Below are positions 17,651-28,562 of a DNA stretch of 55,955 nt, one piece after another. Within the stretch, counting starts at the first letter, position 1, and each line of letters begins with the position of its first letter. Source of the stretch: Bacteroidota bacterium (GTDB taxonomy: Bacteria; Bacteroidota; Ignavibacteria; Kapaibacteriales; UBA2268); assembly GCA_021824625.1 (NCBI GenBank), contig JAKAKE010000139.1:1-55955 (forward strand), in the 5' to 3' direction. Under the pieces are notes generated by a model. The model was not told where the DNA came from. It was given only the letters and a program-made list of their open reading frames with translations, and did no database searches. Both the position numbers and the translations under genes were made by a program.

Positions 17651-19522
17651 TCAATGTCCCGGGAATATCTTATCAGTTATCTGATTACTAATCGAATCCA
17701 AAGGGTCAGTAAAAGTTGAGGAGGGAGGACTAATTATTTTATATGAATCCGGGTAGAAATAAGCCATAAGAAAATTTCTTGCTATAGGAGCAGCGACTAC
17801 ACCTCCAAAACCTGCATTTTCAACAAATACACAGATAGCAATTTGTGGATTTTTCATGGGAGCAAAACATATAAACCAGGAATGGTCCCTTCCGTGAGGA
17901 TTTTGTGCTGTACCGGTTTTTCCGCATACTTCAATACCGGGAATATATACCGAACTTGCTGTTCCTGCCCCCGAATTGACAACATCCCACATGCCCTTTT
18001 GCACTATGTCAAAATACTTTTTATCAATTGGAATTTCTTTTTTATCGTAGCTTATCGGTTCAATCTTATTTGTAATATTATTATGTATATACCTGACAAC
18101 ATGAGGCTGGAACATCGTTCCTTTTGTGGCAATCGCAGCGGAATACAGAGCCATCTGAATAGGAGTTGCAGCTATTTCACCCTGGCCGATACCGTAATTG
18201 GCAAGATATCCTGCGGGTATTTCATCAAATGAACCAAAGGTTTTAATGAGCCATTCTTCTGAGGGAAATTTGCCCTTGCTTTCGCTCGGTATATCAACAA
18301 AAGTTTTCTCACCGAATCCAAATATCCTTGCCCATTTCAGCATCTTTTCAAATCCAAGTTTTATTGCAGTTTCATAAAAGAACACGTTACATGAAACTTT
18401 AATAGCATTTCTAACACTTATATTTCCATGAACACCATGGCATTTGAAATTTTTAAAACCAAGTTGAATCGAACCTCTGCAATTAAAAGTTGTATTTTCA
18501 TTTATTATCCCTTCTTGCAGAGCAGCCAAAGCAACAAGCATTTTCCATGTTGAACCGGGAGGATAAGCTGACATAATTGACCTGTTATACATAGGAAAGG
18601 CAGGGTCCTTAATGAGATTTTGAAACAAATCAGAAGGAATTTTACCTGCAAAATCTCTTGGATTGTAATCAGGTTTACTTACAATTGCAAGTATTTCACC
18701 ATTATTTGGATTTATTGCGACAAGAGATCCTCTTTTACCTTTTAATAATGTTTCGGCATGAGCTTGAAGCTTCTTATCAATGGTCAAAAACATATCGAAT
18801 CCGTTTCTGGAGGGTATGTCGTTTCTTCCATTGTCAAAACTTGCCACCTTTTTTCCAAGTTTATTAATTGTTACAAACTTAATTCCCTTATTACCCCGAA
18901 GTATATCCTCATATTCTTTTTCTAATCCGGTCTGTCCGATTACATCACCGGAATTGTAATATGGGTATTGCTTCAATTGTACATCGGACACTTCACGGGA
19001 ATAGCCAAGTAAATGTGCCATATTACCATAAAAATTATATAGCCTTTTGAAATCAACGACAATTTCCACTCCCGGCAAAAGGTCGTTGTATTCTTCTATT
19101 AAAGCTGTTTTTTGAAAATCAAGGTCACGGAATAATTTAATCGGTGTAAATTTTGAAACACTCTTATATGGCTGTAATGCTTCATTGATTTCCGAAGTAT
19201 CCATATCCAGAATTGAAGACAGCAATATTAGAGATTCTTTTGTGAAGTCGTTTTTAGTTATTGCTAATGTGAATGATGGTTCATTGTTGACAATAATATC
19301 TCCGTTTCTATCATAAATATCACCTCTGAACGGTTCGACAACTACCTGCTTGATAGCTTGTGATTCACTCTCAAGTTTGTAGGAACTGCCCTGAATAATT
19401 TGCATGTATCCTAATCTGCCAATAAAAACGATTGCCAGCAAAACGATAATCGTTCTGAAAATGTTCCTTCTTTGCTTAGAGGCAAAGTCCGGATTAGTAT
19501 CTATTAAGGATTCAAATGCCAT
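17651..19522 (-). CDS. mrdA: Penicillin-binding protein 2 (peptidoglycan transpeptidase)
   Basis: PBP dimerisation and transpeptidase motifs: AYPPGSTWKM (SxxK), CNVFFYE (SxN-equivalent), CGKTGTAQN (KTG). Confidence 0.92.
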   Translation of the reverse strand: MAFESLIDTNPDFASKQRRNIFRTIIVLLAIVFIGRLGYMQIIQGSSYKLESESQAIKQVVVEPFRGDIYDRNGDIIVNNEPSFTLAITKNDFTKESLILLSSILDMDTSEINEALQPYKSVSKFTPIKLFRDLDFQKTALIEEYNDLLPGVEIVVDFKRLYNFYGNMAHLLGYSREVSDVQLKQYPYYNSGDVIGQTGLEKEYEDILRGNKGIKFVTINKLGKKVASFDNGRNDIPSRNGFDMFLTIDKKLQAHAETLLKGKRGSLVAINPNNGEILAIVSKPDYNPRDFAGKIPSDLFQNLIKDPAFPMYNRSIMSAYPPGSTWKMLVALAALQEGIINENTTFNCRGSIQLGFKNFKCHGVHGNISVRNAIKVSCNVFFYETAIKLGFEKMLKWARIFGFGEKTFVDIPSESKGKFPSEEWLIKTFGSFDEIPAGYLANYGIGQGEIAATPIQMALYSAAIATKGTMFQPHVVRYIHNNITNKIEPISYDKKEIPIDKKYFDIVQKGMWDVVNSGAGTASSVYIPGIEVCGKTGTAQNPHGRDHSWFICFAPMKNPQIAICVFVENAGFGGVVAAPIARNFLMAYFYPDSYKIISPPSSTFTDPLDSISNQITDKIFPGH

Positions 19523-19636
19523 AATATTATTTTATGCAAGTAAAAACAGTATTACTCAGAAGTTTCAAAAATAAAAAAAATAATGTTATTAATCTATTCA
19601 TCCTTTAGGCAAGAAAAATATTCACAATATATTTCA

Positions 19637-21268
19637 TTACAAATCTTTCTTTTTTATTAGGAACCAATCTTTATTATAGAATCTATTTTTTATAATAGAA
19701 AAACTATCTGTGGAAAATTTTATATAATAATATTTTGTTTTTAGAATATTTTCTTTTTTAGTTGAATATGTGCTATCAAAATCCACTAATATTGACTTTC
19801 TCAATGATAATTGAGCAAGAATATTTATTTTAGAATTATTCGGATTGATTTCATTTCTATTTGAAGGATGTTCTTTTATCTGGTAGGATATTAATTTAGA
19901 ATACCTGTCAAGATAATCACCGATAATCCATGGTTTATTCAAAAATAATACAACATTTGCGTTATAATATATTTTTTGAATTTTAATGGTTTCCTGATAA
20001 TAATAATCATTATTGATATTATTAGTTAACCTTATGCAAAAAAACCAATTAATGAAAAATAAAACAAGAACTAAAATAATCAAAATTGTTTTTAACAATC
20101 TTGTATTTAATACTTCATTAGTGATTATCGCAAGTGATAGCCACATAAAAATTGATTGAGGAATCCAAAACTCCTGATTCGTCGAATCCCAAAAAGAAAA
20201 GAAAATACTATAAACAAAAATAAAAATAATTAAATAAATCAAATTCGTTTTATTTTCTTTATATATTTTGAGAATATTTTTTAAAATTTTTAATAATAAG
20301 AAGATAATTATTGATATAAAAGTGAACAATAATGTTAAATAAATGATAAAATATCCTGAATTTAAATTTCTTACAATAAATGTATCATCCACTAAATTTT
20401 TATTTGGGAACATATTAAAAAATATGTTTTGAAAATAATCTGATATTAATAATCCGTGTGGTGTTATGAAAGCCCTTGATAAACCAGTTAAATCTTTAGG
20501 TATTATATTTAGGTTTATTGAATTCCAATAGTTTAACTCATGTGAATAGGTTGTTAACCAGTAAAACATATCATTAAAAGTTCTTAGATTCATATTATAG
20601 TGCATTATTATAAAATATGGAATTACAATTATGATGGTGAATGTAGTTCCAAATAGAAGAACAAATTTACTTAAGGATTTAACATCCTTTTTATATTTGA
20701 ATATTAAACTAATTATAATTGAAATTCCAAATAGTAAATGTGCCTGATGAAATAAAACAGATAACCCCGAAAAAATAGCTAATGGAAAAATATATAATTT
20801 ATTAACATCCAACTTGAAATAAAAAATTGTACTGAGCACAATGAAAAAAACTGGAAGTATATAAACCTCGACACAGATACTGTAGAACCAAAATCCAAAG
20901 GAGAATCCAATTAATAAGGTAAAAACAATTGATTTCAATAGCTCCATATTTAAAATTTTGTTTAAGAAATAGTAAAGAAAGCTTAGTGTCAAAGCACCAA
21001 AAAAGCAGTTAAAAGATGTTACTAAGATATAAGTAGGAATACTAAAATGAAAAAGTAAAAGAAATTTCATCCATAAAATATTGACTACTTGATATAGAAG
21101 GTGATGAGGATGGTACAAATAAATACTTTTTTCTATATCATTTAGATATTTAACACTATCATGTGATATAGATAAAACATGTGAAATACTTAAATTGTAA
21201 AGAATAAAAAAAAAGGTGAAGATTAAAACATAGATTAATTTGTCATATATTATTCTAATTGTTTTCAT
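19637..21268 (-). CDS. Polytopic membrane protein, possibly glycosyltransferase-C-fold-like
   Basis: Many hydrophobic spans; next to O-antigen ligase and Wzz genes; family not confidently recognised. Confidence 0.6.
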   Translation of the reverse strand: MKTIRIIYDKLIYVLIFTFFFILYNLSISHVLSISHDSVKYLNDIEKSIYLYHPHHLLYQVVNILWMKFLLLFHFSIPTYILVTSFNCFFGALTLSFLYYFLNKILNMELLKSIVFTLLIGFSFGFWFYSICVEVYILPVFFIVLSTIFYFKLDVNKLYIFPLAIFSGLSVLFHQAHLLFGISIIISLIFKYKKDVKSLSKFVLLFGTTFTIIIVIPYFIIMHYNMNLRTFNDMFYWLTTYSHELNYWNSINLNIIPKDLTGLSRAFITPHGLLISDYFQNIFFNMFPNKNLVDDTFIVRNLNSGYFIIYLTLLFTFISIIIFLLLKILKNILKIYKENKTNLIYLIIFIFVYSIFFSFWDSTNQEFWIPQSIFMWLSLAIITNEVLNTRLLKTILIILVLVLFFINWFFCIRLTNNINNDYYYQETIKIQKIYYNANVVLFLNKPWIIGDYLDRYSKLISYQIKEHPSNRNEINPNNSKINILAQLSLRKSILVDFDSTYSTKKENILKTKYYYIKFSTDSFSIIKNRFYNKDWFLIKKKDL

Positions 21269-21387
21269 TAATATTATTTTATATTTCGAATACTAAAATA
21301 ATTAAATTTTAAAGGTACATATTTTTTTTTGTCAAACAAAATGGCAATAATATTGATTAATAATTATTTATTTGATTATAAAATTAC

Positions 21388-22827
21388 TCACGTTGTCACG
21401 ATTTGATTTTTATTTAATTTTTGCCAAGAAATACTATAAAAGGCTAGAGAAAAAGCAATTATAATTACTCCGTCTCTTGAACAAAACTGAGTACTTGTAA
21501 AATTGGATACAATTATTACAATTAAACTGCTAAAAGAACCAAGAGACAATATTTTATATAAATTTACCTTACACTTTAAATAAACAACGAACGAATTAAT
21601 TGTAAAATATATTAAAAAAAATAAATAAAATAAAGAAAGAGGAATTCCAATTCTATGGAATAAATAAAAATATCCATTATGTATTGTAGTAGTATTTTTT
21701 GCTTCATTTTTAATTGGTTCCATAAATCTTATCTTGTTTGATAAACCATTACCACTAAATGGATAATCTGATATTTTATTAAGTACGGCTTTATATTCAG
21801 CAAATCTTGATTGTACAGATGGATCTTTCCTGCCTTTTGTAGAAGTTTCAAGCCTTCGTTCAATTGCTTGTAAAGCAACAAAAGCACCACCTCTAAAAGC
21901 AATCATGACTGTCAAAGTTATTACTGATGAAAATATTATCAAATAAGTAGCAAGTTTAAATTTTTGTTTAACGGGAAGAATAATAAAAAATAGCAATATT
22001 TCGAAAATTAATATAATCCAATATGTTCTTGAAAATGAGCTTATTAATGCTAAAGTATTAAGAGTTGTAAAAGCCATAAGAATCATTTGTCTATTGAATT
22101 TCTTTTCAGACAGGAGAAATAATATTCCAAAAGCGGAAGCACTTGTAAATAGGGTTTGATTTATATTCCTTGTTATTAATATCTGATAGGCATATACAAT
22201 ATTTATTTTGCTTATTTGATAGTAATCGTAGAATTGTTGTAAGTCTGTTAAAATACAAACAACAGCCAATAAAATTAATAATCTTTTTAAATATTTTTCC
22301 TCAGAGAAATAATATCGAATAGGTAAATAGAAAAGAACTAAAGACATAATAGAGTATTCCCGAATCCAGTCAAAAAATGAAACTCCATTCATAACTGCAA
22401 TCAGGGAATTTCCGAGTAATAATATGAAAAAAGCAAGGATAAACCAATCGCCAATGTTAGTGACTAATGTATTTCTTTTTATTGCTATTTGCCATAATAA
22501 CCAGGAAAATAAAGTAAATACATACAGAAAACCTGATATGACATCCAGGACAGACACACCTTCGCCACTATTTCTAAAAAAAATAAATAAGCTGAAAGTT
22601 ATTGTATAGAGCCAAAAACGAGGGTATTTTATGAAAAAATAAATTAAAATAGAGCTGCAAATAAATCCTAATATATAGTAATGATTTTGTAAATAGATGC
22701 CAAAGTAAAACAAGACGATTGAAATAAATGCGAAAATTGCAATTGCAATTGGTGGGAGTTTAATGTTGCTTGAAAACAAAGGAAATTGTCCGAACGTTTC
22801 AAGACTTAATGTATTATTCTGCTTCAC
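21388..22827 (-). CDS. O-antigen ligase / Wzy-like membrane protein
   Basis: Polytopic; conserved-like region SRFAEYKAVLNKISDYPFSGNGLSNK...TTTIHNGYFYLFHRIGIP. Confidence 0.8.
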   Translation of the reverse strand: MKQNNTLSLETFGQFPLFSSNIKLPPIAIAIFAFISIVLFYFGIYLQNHYYILGFICSSILIYFFIKYPRFWLYTITFSLFIFFRNSGEGVSVLDVISGFLYVFTLFSWLLWQIAIKRNTLVTNIGDWFILAFFILLLGNSLIAVMNGVSFFDWIREYSIMSLVLFYLPIRYYFSEEKYLKRLLILLAVVCILTDLQQFYDYYQISKINIVYAYQILITRNINQTLFTSASAFGILFLLSEKKFNRQMILMAFTTLNTLALISSFSRTYWIILIFEILLFFIILPVKQKFKLATYLIIFSSVITLTVMIAFRGGAFVALQAIERRLETSTKGRKDPSVQSRFAEYKAVLNKISDYPFSGNGLSNKIRFMEPIKNEAKNTTTIHNGYFYLFHRIGIPLSLFYLFFLIYFTINSFVVYLKCKVNLYKILSLGSFSSLIVIIVSNFTSTQFCSRDGVIIIAFSLAFYSISWQKLNKNQIVTT

Positions 22828-22831
22828 CGTT

Positions 22832-24013
22832 TTAGTATTTGTTTTTGCTGTTAATAATAAAACTTTTATAATTGTTTTTCAGATTATAATAACCATTGAC
22901 AAGTAAGATGAGCAATATTGATATTAAAAACCCTCCAAACGCTGCCCCAATAACAATCAAGGACCTTTTAGGTTTTGATTTTTTATCCGGTCTGACAGCA
23001 GGGTCAACAACAATCAGAGACATAGTCTGTCTTGATTCATCCAATTTGGCATCTTCGAGCATTGGTTGCAGAAATCCTTTCACTTTGGAAAAAGTTTCAT
23101 ATTCAGCATAAAGCCTCAAGTATTCAATTCCAACCGAAGCCGCATTTTTCAGGGGGAAATTCCCTGCAAACCCAGGCTTAGTCTCGACTTCTGATAATTT
23201 ATTACGAATCTTTCCGATTAAGTCCTTTTGAATTTTAGAATATGGGTCATTCTCCCCGTATTTATTTTTTAAAAGCTCGTGCATGATTTCCTGTTGAATC
23301 AATTCAGCTTTAATATCGGTGTAGGCTGAACTGACCGACGAGGCTTGCTCCAAAGGAGAGAATATAAATGTTTTTCGTGAAAATTTTTGTAATGAGTCTG
23401 AAATAACCATAATTGTTGAATCAACCGTTCTCAATCTATTTTCAATATATTCCCTGCTTTTCGTAGCCTCCAGATGTAGAATTCTTTCTGAAAGGCTATT
23501 AGTGATTTTAATGAAAGTATTAGCCATATCGGCAACACGGCCGCGATTTTTATCTGTAATGGTAATTGAATAATTACCTTCAGATTCATATTCGATTTCA
23601 ACATTTTCTTCAACTGCATTTAGAAGTTCTGTGTGTAATGAGTCCGGTATATCGTACTCTTTTGCCAAATCGTACTTCTTTATAAGGGAATCTTTAACTG
23701 TTCTGCTGTTAAGAAGTACTAGGTAACTATAACCTTCAGTTTGGCCTCCCCCAAGCTTGGTTAAACCAAATTCTCTTAAAGTTGAGGAAATGTTGGTCAT
23801 TGCATTTTCGAATAAAGAACCGATTGATTTTTTTGGTGGCACAGCATTCACAGTTGCGGAATACCAGTTTGGCATCAGTAGTGTAAAGATGACAGCAGCC
23901 ACACAAGACAATGCCGTTACAATTAGAATAAAAATTTTATGCTTTAACAATAAAGCAATGTAAAATACAGCATCGAAATTCTTATTATCTTTTTGATTAT
24001 TATTTGTTTCCAT
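22832..24013 (-). CDS. Wzz/chain-length-determinant family protein
   Basis: N-terminal TM then LMPNWYSATVNAVPPKKS, coiled-coil, VDPAVRPDKKSKPKRSLIVIGAAFGGFLISI. Confidence 0.88.
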   Translation of the reverse strand: METNNNQKDNKNFDAVFYIALLLKHKIFILIVTALSCVAAVIFTLLMPNWYSATVNAVPPKKSIGSLFENAMTNISSTLREFGLTKLGGGQTEGYSYLVLLNSRTVKDSLIKKYDLAKEYDIPDSLHTELLNAVEENVEIEYESEGNYSITITDKNRGRVADMANTFIKITNSLSERILHLEATKSREYIENRLRTVDSTIMVISDSLQKFSRKTFIFSPLEQASSVSSAYTDIKAELIQQEIMHELLKNKYGENDPYSKIQKDLIGKIRNKLSEVETKPGFAGNFPLKNAASVGIEYLRLYAEYETFSKVKGFLQPMLEDAKLDESRQTMSLIVVDPAVRPDKKSKPKRSLIVIGAAFGGFLISILLILLVNGYYNLKNNYKSFIINSKNKY

Positions 24014-24092
24014 CGTCTAATTGGCATTAATTAACAAAAATCTTATTGGAAAAATTTCTAAATGCAATTTAATAAGAATAATATAAACCAAA

Positions 24093-25865
24093 TTATTTAC
24101 TTTTGATTTCAGTTAATGGATTTGGTAAATATGGTTTATTTGGGAAATCATCATCTCTTACTTTAATTTCACCATCTTCAAATAATAGTGAAGGACTGAT
24201 AACCGATGACCCGACATATAATTCACCTCCTGTTATATATGGAGATGTTATGGATGGAGCCAGCAAATTTAGTACATATGATTTATTTCCGACATTAAGA
24301 ATATCCTTAAAAGATTGTGCTGTGAAACTGTTTGCATCGCATCCCCGAACCAGTTCTTCTTTCCCATTATTATAAACCTTGTAAACCTGGATTAAATTAA
24401 AAGCCAGAGGATTGAAATTCATGTTGATATGCGTTGGTGCAATTCGTTGTAAAGTAGTATAAAAAATATTTTGGTTTGCCGCCTTCTTAACAATTATACC
24501 GAATGGGAGTTCCCTGTCTTTACATAGTTTAAGCATCTGGTTGATAAGTTCCGTATGAGATTTACTATGTTTTTTGTCTGATGACATTTCTATAACACTT
24601 AGCATTGCGGCACCACCGCGTTTATGTCCATTACTTGTATGTACTCTTTTCGAGGGTATTCTTGAGGAAAGTAAGTTTTTCAAATAACCATCTTTAACAA
24701 GATTAACAGGTTGAGCAAGAACTCCTTCGTCATCTATTTTGAAACTCCCGAGAAGCGGAGTTTTATCAAAATATGTTTTGTTTGGTTCAGCATTTACAGA
24801 TAGGAATTCGGGTAATACCCTTCCACCTAATTTATTTTGGAATGCGGTGTACCTGTCACTTTCCTGTACACCCGATTCTGTCATGGGAGAACGTTGTAAT
24901 ACAAGATTGGGTGCAAATACCTGAGCGAACAGTTCGGCAGCAGCATTGTCTTCAAACAATACAGGGCCAGAATATGTTTCTTCGAGTATCGGAGATTTTT
25001 CAAGTAATGTCAAATTTTCTGCGATTGCAAACGCCGCTCTCATTAATGAGTCTTCTCTCGGCAGTTCATAAGGAGATTTAGAATACGCGGAATACATATC
25101 GTACAGGGGCATTCCGTCATCAGCCTGTGTCGCGGCTATTATTTCGATACCACTATAAAGGTTGGTTTTAATAAATTCTCTCCCTTCGCTGTTTGCATAA
25201 TAAACCGTTTCCGGTATATATTCCAAGCCTACATAAGATATTTGAAGATTTTTAAATGTATTAAATTTTGATGATACATTCCTGCATAATTCTTCAAATT
25301 TATTAACATTGAAGGACGGTATGGATATTGTATCGTAATTTTTTTCAGGAGCTAACTTTATGAAATCAGGCGTACTGTCTTTTCTTGTCTTATTCTTGAG
25401 AGTTGCAATTTTCTTTGATAATATCTCGGAAGCCTGCTTGTAAGCGGCATCGGAGGCAAGCCAAAGCTCCCGCCTAAGACTTTTATAATCAATCTCATAA
25501 GGAACAGGCCGATTTTTAAAGTTTTCTTCCTCGTCTGTGCTCCCAAACAATCCAAGGCTGATGTCGAAGAAATTTGTATTATCAAATGAATAGTCTCCAA
25601 CTCTGAAATTCACATTTAATTCAGCTTTTTTGTCATTTGCTGAATTTGTAATTGTTCCGAGAGCTGAAGTAATATGATAAGAGTCATATATTTTCAAAGT
25701 ATATTCGATGTAATACGGTTTTTGGAGAGATTCAAGATGCAATTCATTCATTGACCTGTTGATTTCATCTCTCATTGCTTTCATTATCTCATCGGTGTTA
25801 GCTGCCTTTAATGTAACACAAAACACAGCAAATACAAGTGTTATAATAATATAATTTTTTTTCAT
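24093..25865 (-). CDS. TldE/PmbA-like secreted protein lacking the HExxxH metal motif
   Basis: Signal peptide; TldD/PmbA architecture colinear with the neighbour; DNAAAELFAQVFAPN replaces GEAAGVFFHEIFGHRVEGH. Confidence 0.8.
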   Translation of the reverse strand: MKKNYIIITLVFAVFCVTLKAANTDEIMKAMRDEINRSMNELHLESLQKPYYIEYTLKIYDSYHITSALGTITNSANDKKAELNVNFRVGDYSFDNTNFFDISLGLFGSTDEEENFKNRPVPYEIDYKSLRRELWLASDAAYKQASEILSKKIATLKNKTRKDSTPDFIKLAPEKNYDTISIPSFNVNKFEELCRNVSSKFNTFKNLQISYVGLEYIPETVYYANSEGREFIKTNLYSGIEIIAATQADDGMPLYDMYSAYSKSPYELPREDSLMRAAFAIAENLTLLEKSPILEETYSGPVLFEDNAAAELFAQVFAPNLVLQRSPMTESGVQESDRYTAFQNKLGGRVLPEFLSVNAEPNKTYFDKTPLLGSFKIDDEGVLAQPVNLVKDGYLKNLLSSRIPSKRVHTSNGHKRGGAAMLSVIEMSSDKKHSKSHTELINQMLKLCKDRELPFGIIVKKAANQNIFYTTLQRIAPTHINMNFNPLAFNLIQVYKVYNNGKEELVRGCDANSFTAQSFKDILNVGNKSYVLNLLAPSITSPYITGGELYVGSSVISPSLLFEDGEIKVRDDDFPNKPYLPNPLTEIKSK

Positions 25866-25893
25866 AATTCTTTCCGATTATTCATTATAAAAA

Positions 25894-27567
25894 TTAGGGA
25901 GCATCTAAAATAGGCGGTTTTGCCTGAGACTTCGCTTTCTTCTGTACTTCAATTCTTGATATCAAAAGATTGGGTGAACTTGCCGAAACAGGCACCGAAC
26001 CCGATTCTGCCCCACATATACCGTTGAATGTTTCTAAATTATTTGCCGAGGCAATAATATTAGAAAATGTTGTTAGTGGAGTTCCGATAAGGTCAACGCC
26101 GCGAACTATTTCATCCGGTTTGCCATCAACATATATTTTATAAACAATCAAAGGATTCACATTGAATGAATTTGGAATTGAACGTGATGTGAAGGTGAAT
26201 CCGCCTTCGACTTTTTTGAAGAACAATCCAAATTCCAAACCCTGCTTCCTGCATTCTTCTTTAAGCATTTCCTTTAATGTGTCAACCGGTACTGATTTAG
26301 TAGTTTCGACAATAAGGTTTGACTGCCTCGATACAGCACTCATGCCTGCCTGCTTTCTCCCATGTCCGTTTGATACAGGGAAATTTTCTACCGGTGAGCG
26401 TGACATTAAAAAGTTTTTGAATACTCCGTTTTCAACGCACTCAATTTTTTGGGCTGGAACTCCTTCGTCATCAAACTTATAATAGCCGGAAAGGGGAAAA
26501 TGATTCAAATAATTAATTGTCGGGTCGAAAATAACACTTAAGAAATCAGGTAAAATTTTTGTGTTAATAAAGTTTTTGAATGTCTGCGAATTATCAGGGT
26601 CTTTAAGCCGATGACCTTCTACTCTATGTCCGAATATTTCATGAAAGAATACACCTGCGGCTTCGCCGGACAAAATAGCAGGGCCTGTATAAGTGTTCAT
26701 CACGGACGCTGTTTTGAGTTCTGAAAGAGTTTTTACAAGCTGTCTTGCTCCATTCAGCATGGTATTTTCGTCAGGCAGACTATCGGGGCTAAAGGCAAAA
26801 TATACTTTGTATAATGGCAGTGCCATACCGTCATCGGCTTTTGTTGATGCTGTCAATATCACATTTGCTCTCATTTCCGACTGTGTTATGGATGAACCTT
26901 CCGAATTAATAAAGTATTTCATAACATTGCTGATTGTCAGGTAGGTTTTATTTTTAAATAGCCATTTTTCGGAAGAAAGTATTTCCGATATTTTTCTTAA
27001 TCTCTCCTCCCACAATTTTTTATTTATGTTTAGTTTTTTTGGTTCCTCAGAATAGATGTAAGGTTTTTCCTTTGTGAAATCGGCAGACGTGTCTTCTTCC
27101 TGCACTTTAATAGTTGTATTTGTCAGCACTCTTTCATAACTCTCGATTGCTTTTTTATAGTGCTGGTCTGTTGCAAACCATATAGCATTTCTAAGGGCTG
27201 TCTCATTATCATCCAAAGGCAGGTCATAAGCGTTTCTTTGCGAGCCCATGTTGAAGGCTTCACCTCTGACAATATGTGTATTGTCAAATTTGTAGCTGCC
27301 TACTCTTAAATCTATATCCAATGTCCTTGATTTATCATCGGAATTTTTCAGAATTTTTCCATTCACAGCTTCAATTCTTAGAACGTTTGAATCATAAATA
27401 TAGTAGGATAAATAATAAGGCGGAAGTTGTTGTTCTTTCAATCCTTCCATTGTTCTTGTTAGCTCTTTCCGAGCTGCATCGAGAATAATTGAATTAGTTT
27501 CAGAATAAATTAATTTAGGAATTAAAAATAAAATGTATAATGTGATAATAAATTTTGTTAATCTCAT
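25894..27567 (-). CDS. TldD-like secreted metallopeptidase
   Basis: AGVFFHEIFGHRVEGHR motif; C-terminal CGAESGSVPVSASSPNLL. Internal ATG (MRLTKFIITLYILFLIPKLIYS) gives a signal peptide; ORF track starts further upstream at 27651. Confidence 0.85.
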   Translation of the reverse strand: MRLTKFIITLYILFLIPKLIYSETNSIILDAARKELTRTMEGLKEQQLPPYYLSYYIYDSNVLRIEAVNGKILKNSDDKSRTLDIDLRVGSYKFDNTHIVRGEAFNMGSQRNAYDLPLDDNETALRNAIWFATDQHYKKAIESYERVLTNTTIKVQEEDTSADFTKEKPYIYSEEPKKLNINKKLWEERLRKISEILSSEKWLFKNKTYLTISNVMKYFINSEGSSITQSEMRANVILTASTKADDGMALPLYKVYFAFSPDSLPDENTMLNGARQLVKTLSELKTASVMNTYTGPAILSGEAAGVFFHEIFGHRVEGHRLKDPDNSQTFKNFINTKILPDFLSVIFDPTINYLNHFPLSGYYKFDDEGVPAQKIECVENGVFKNFLMSRSPVENFPVSNGHGRKQAGMSAVSRQSNLIVETTKSVPVDTLKEMLKEECRKQGLEFGLFFKKVEGGFTFTSRSIPNSFNVNPLIVYKIYVDGKPDEIVRGVDLIGTPLTTFSNIIASANNLETFNGICGAESGSVPVSASSPNLLISRIEVQKKAKSQAKPPILDAP

Positions 27568-27855
27568 AAATTTCCCGGTTTTATTAGAATAAATCTGAAC
27601 ATCAAAGTCTTTTATAACGGAAAAACTGTTTTTATATTGCCATTTTACCATTTTACAGTAATCAACTAAATATTTATAAACCCTGCATTGATGAATTTAC
27701 TTCGGATTGCTTCGAATGTGTTCATCAAAGAATAGTATCAACCGGAAGAAAAGTTGCTAAGGAGAAGTATGGCGATTCAAGGTATTATTTTAATAAAATG
27801 CAATAAAACCTTTTTGAATTCCTTCTTTAAAAAAAGAATGACAATCAGCAGGAAA

Positions 27856-28536
27856 TTATTTCACGGCACTTTCTGCATTGGTTCTGAGCTGCTTAATGTT
27901 TGACACGACATCACCTTCGAATATACCGGAGCCGCACACAATCATATTTGCACCTGCAGAAACAATGTCGGCAACATTGTCTATTTTTATACCTCCGTCA
28001 ACTTCGATATCAATATTTTCAAGTTTATTTTTGTCAAGATAATTAGCAAGTTTTTCACATTTTTTTAAAGTGGATTTTATAAATTTCTGTCCTCCGAATC
28101 CGGGATTGACAGACATCAACAAAATAAAATCGCAATACTCAGCCGCATCAAAAGCATAATCCAGAGGTGTTAACGGATTGAGAGCTATGCCTGCATTTAT
28201 TTTATGGCTCTTTATCAACGATAAAGTTCGGTGCAAATGTTTCTGACATTCAACGTGCACGGAAATATAATCAGCCCCGGCGTTAACAAATTCATCAATA
28301 TATTTTTCAGGCTTTTCAATCATCAGGTGACAGTTCAGTGGGAGTTTGGTAATCGGCTTTATTGCCCTTACAACAAGAGGCCCTATTGTGATATTCGGAA
28401 CAAAGTGCCCGTCCATTATATCGCAGTGTAATAGGTCTGCACCGCCTTTTTCACATTTTTTAATGTCATTAGCTAAATTAGCAAAGTTTGCCGATAGCAG
28501 AGAAGGTGCAATTTTTATTTGTCTTTTCATATTCAA
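27856..28536 (-). CDS. rpe: Ribulose-phosphate 3-epimerase
   Basis: KIAPSLLSANFANL, LHCDIMDGHFVPNITIGP, MSVNPGFGGQKFI, IEVDGGI. Confidence 0.97.
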   Translation of the reverse strand: MNMKRQIKIAPSLLSANFANLANDIKKCEKGGADLLHCDIMDGHFVPNITIGPLVVRAIKPITKLPLNCHLMIEKPEKYIDEFVNAGADYISVHVECQKHLHRTLSLIKSHKINAGIALNPLTPLDYAFDAAEYCDFILLMSVNPGFGGQKFIKSTLKKCEKLANYLDKNKLENIDIEVDGGIKIDNVADIVSAGANMIVCGSGIFEGDVVSNIKQLRTNAESAVK

Positions 28537-28562
28537 TACATATTATTTTACGAATTAATGTC

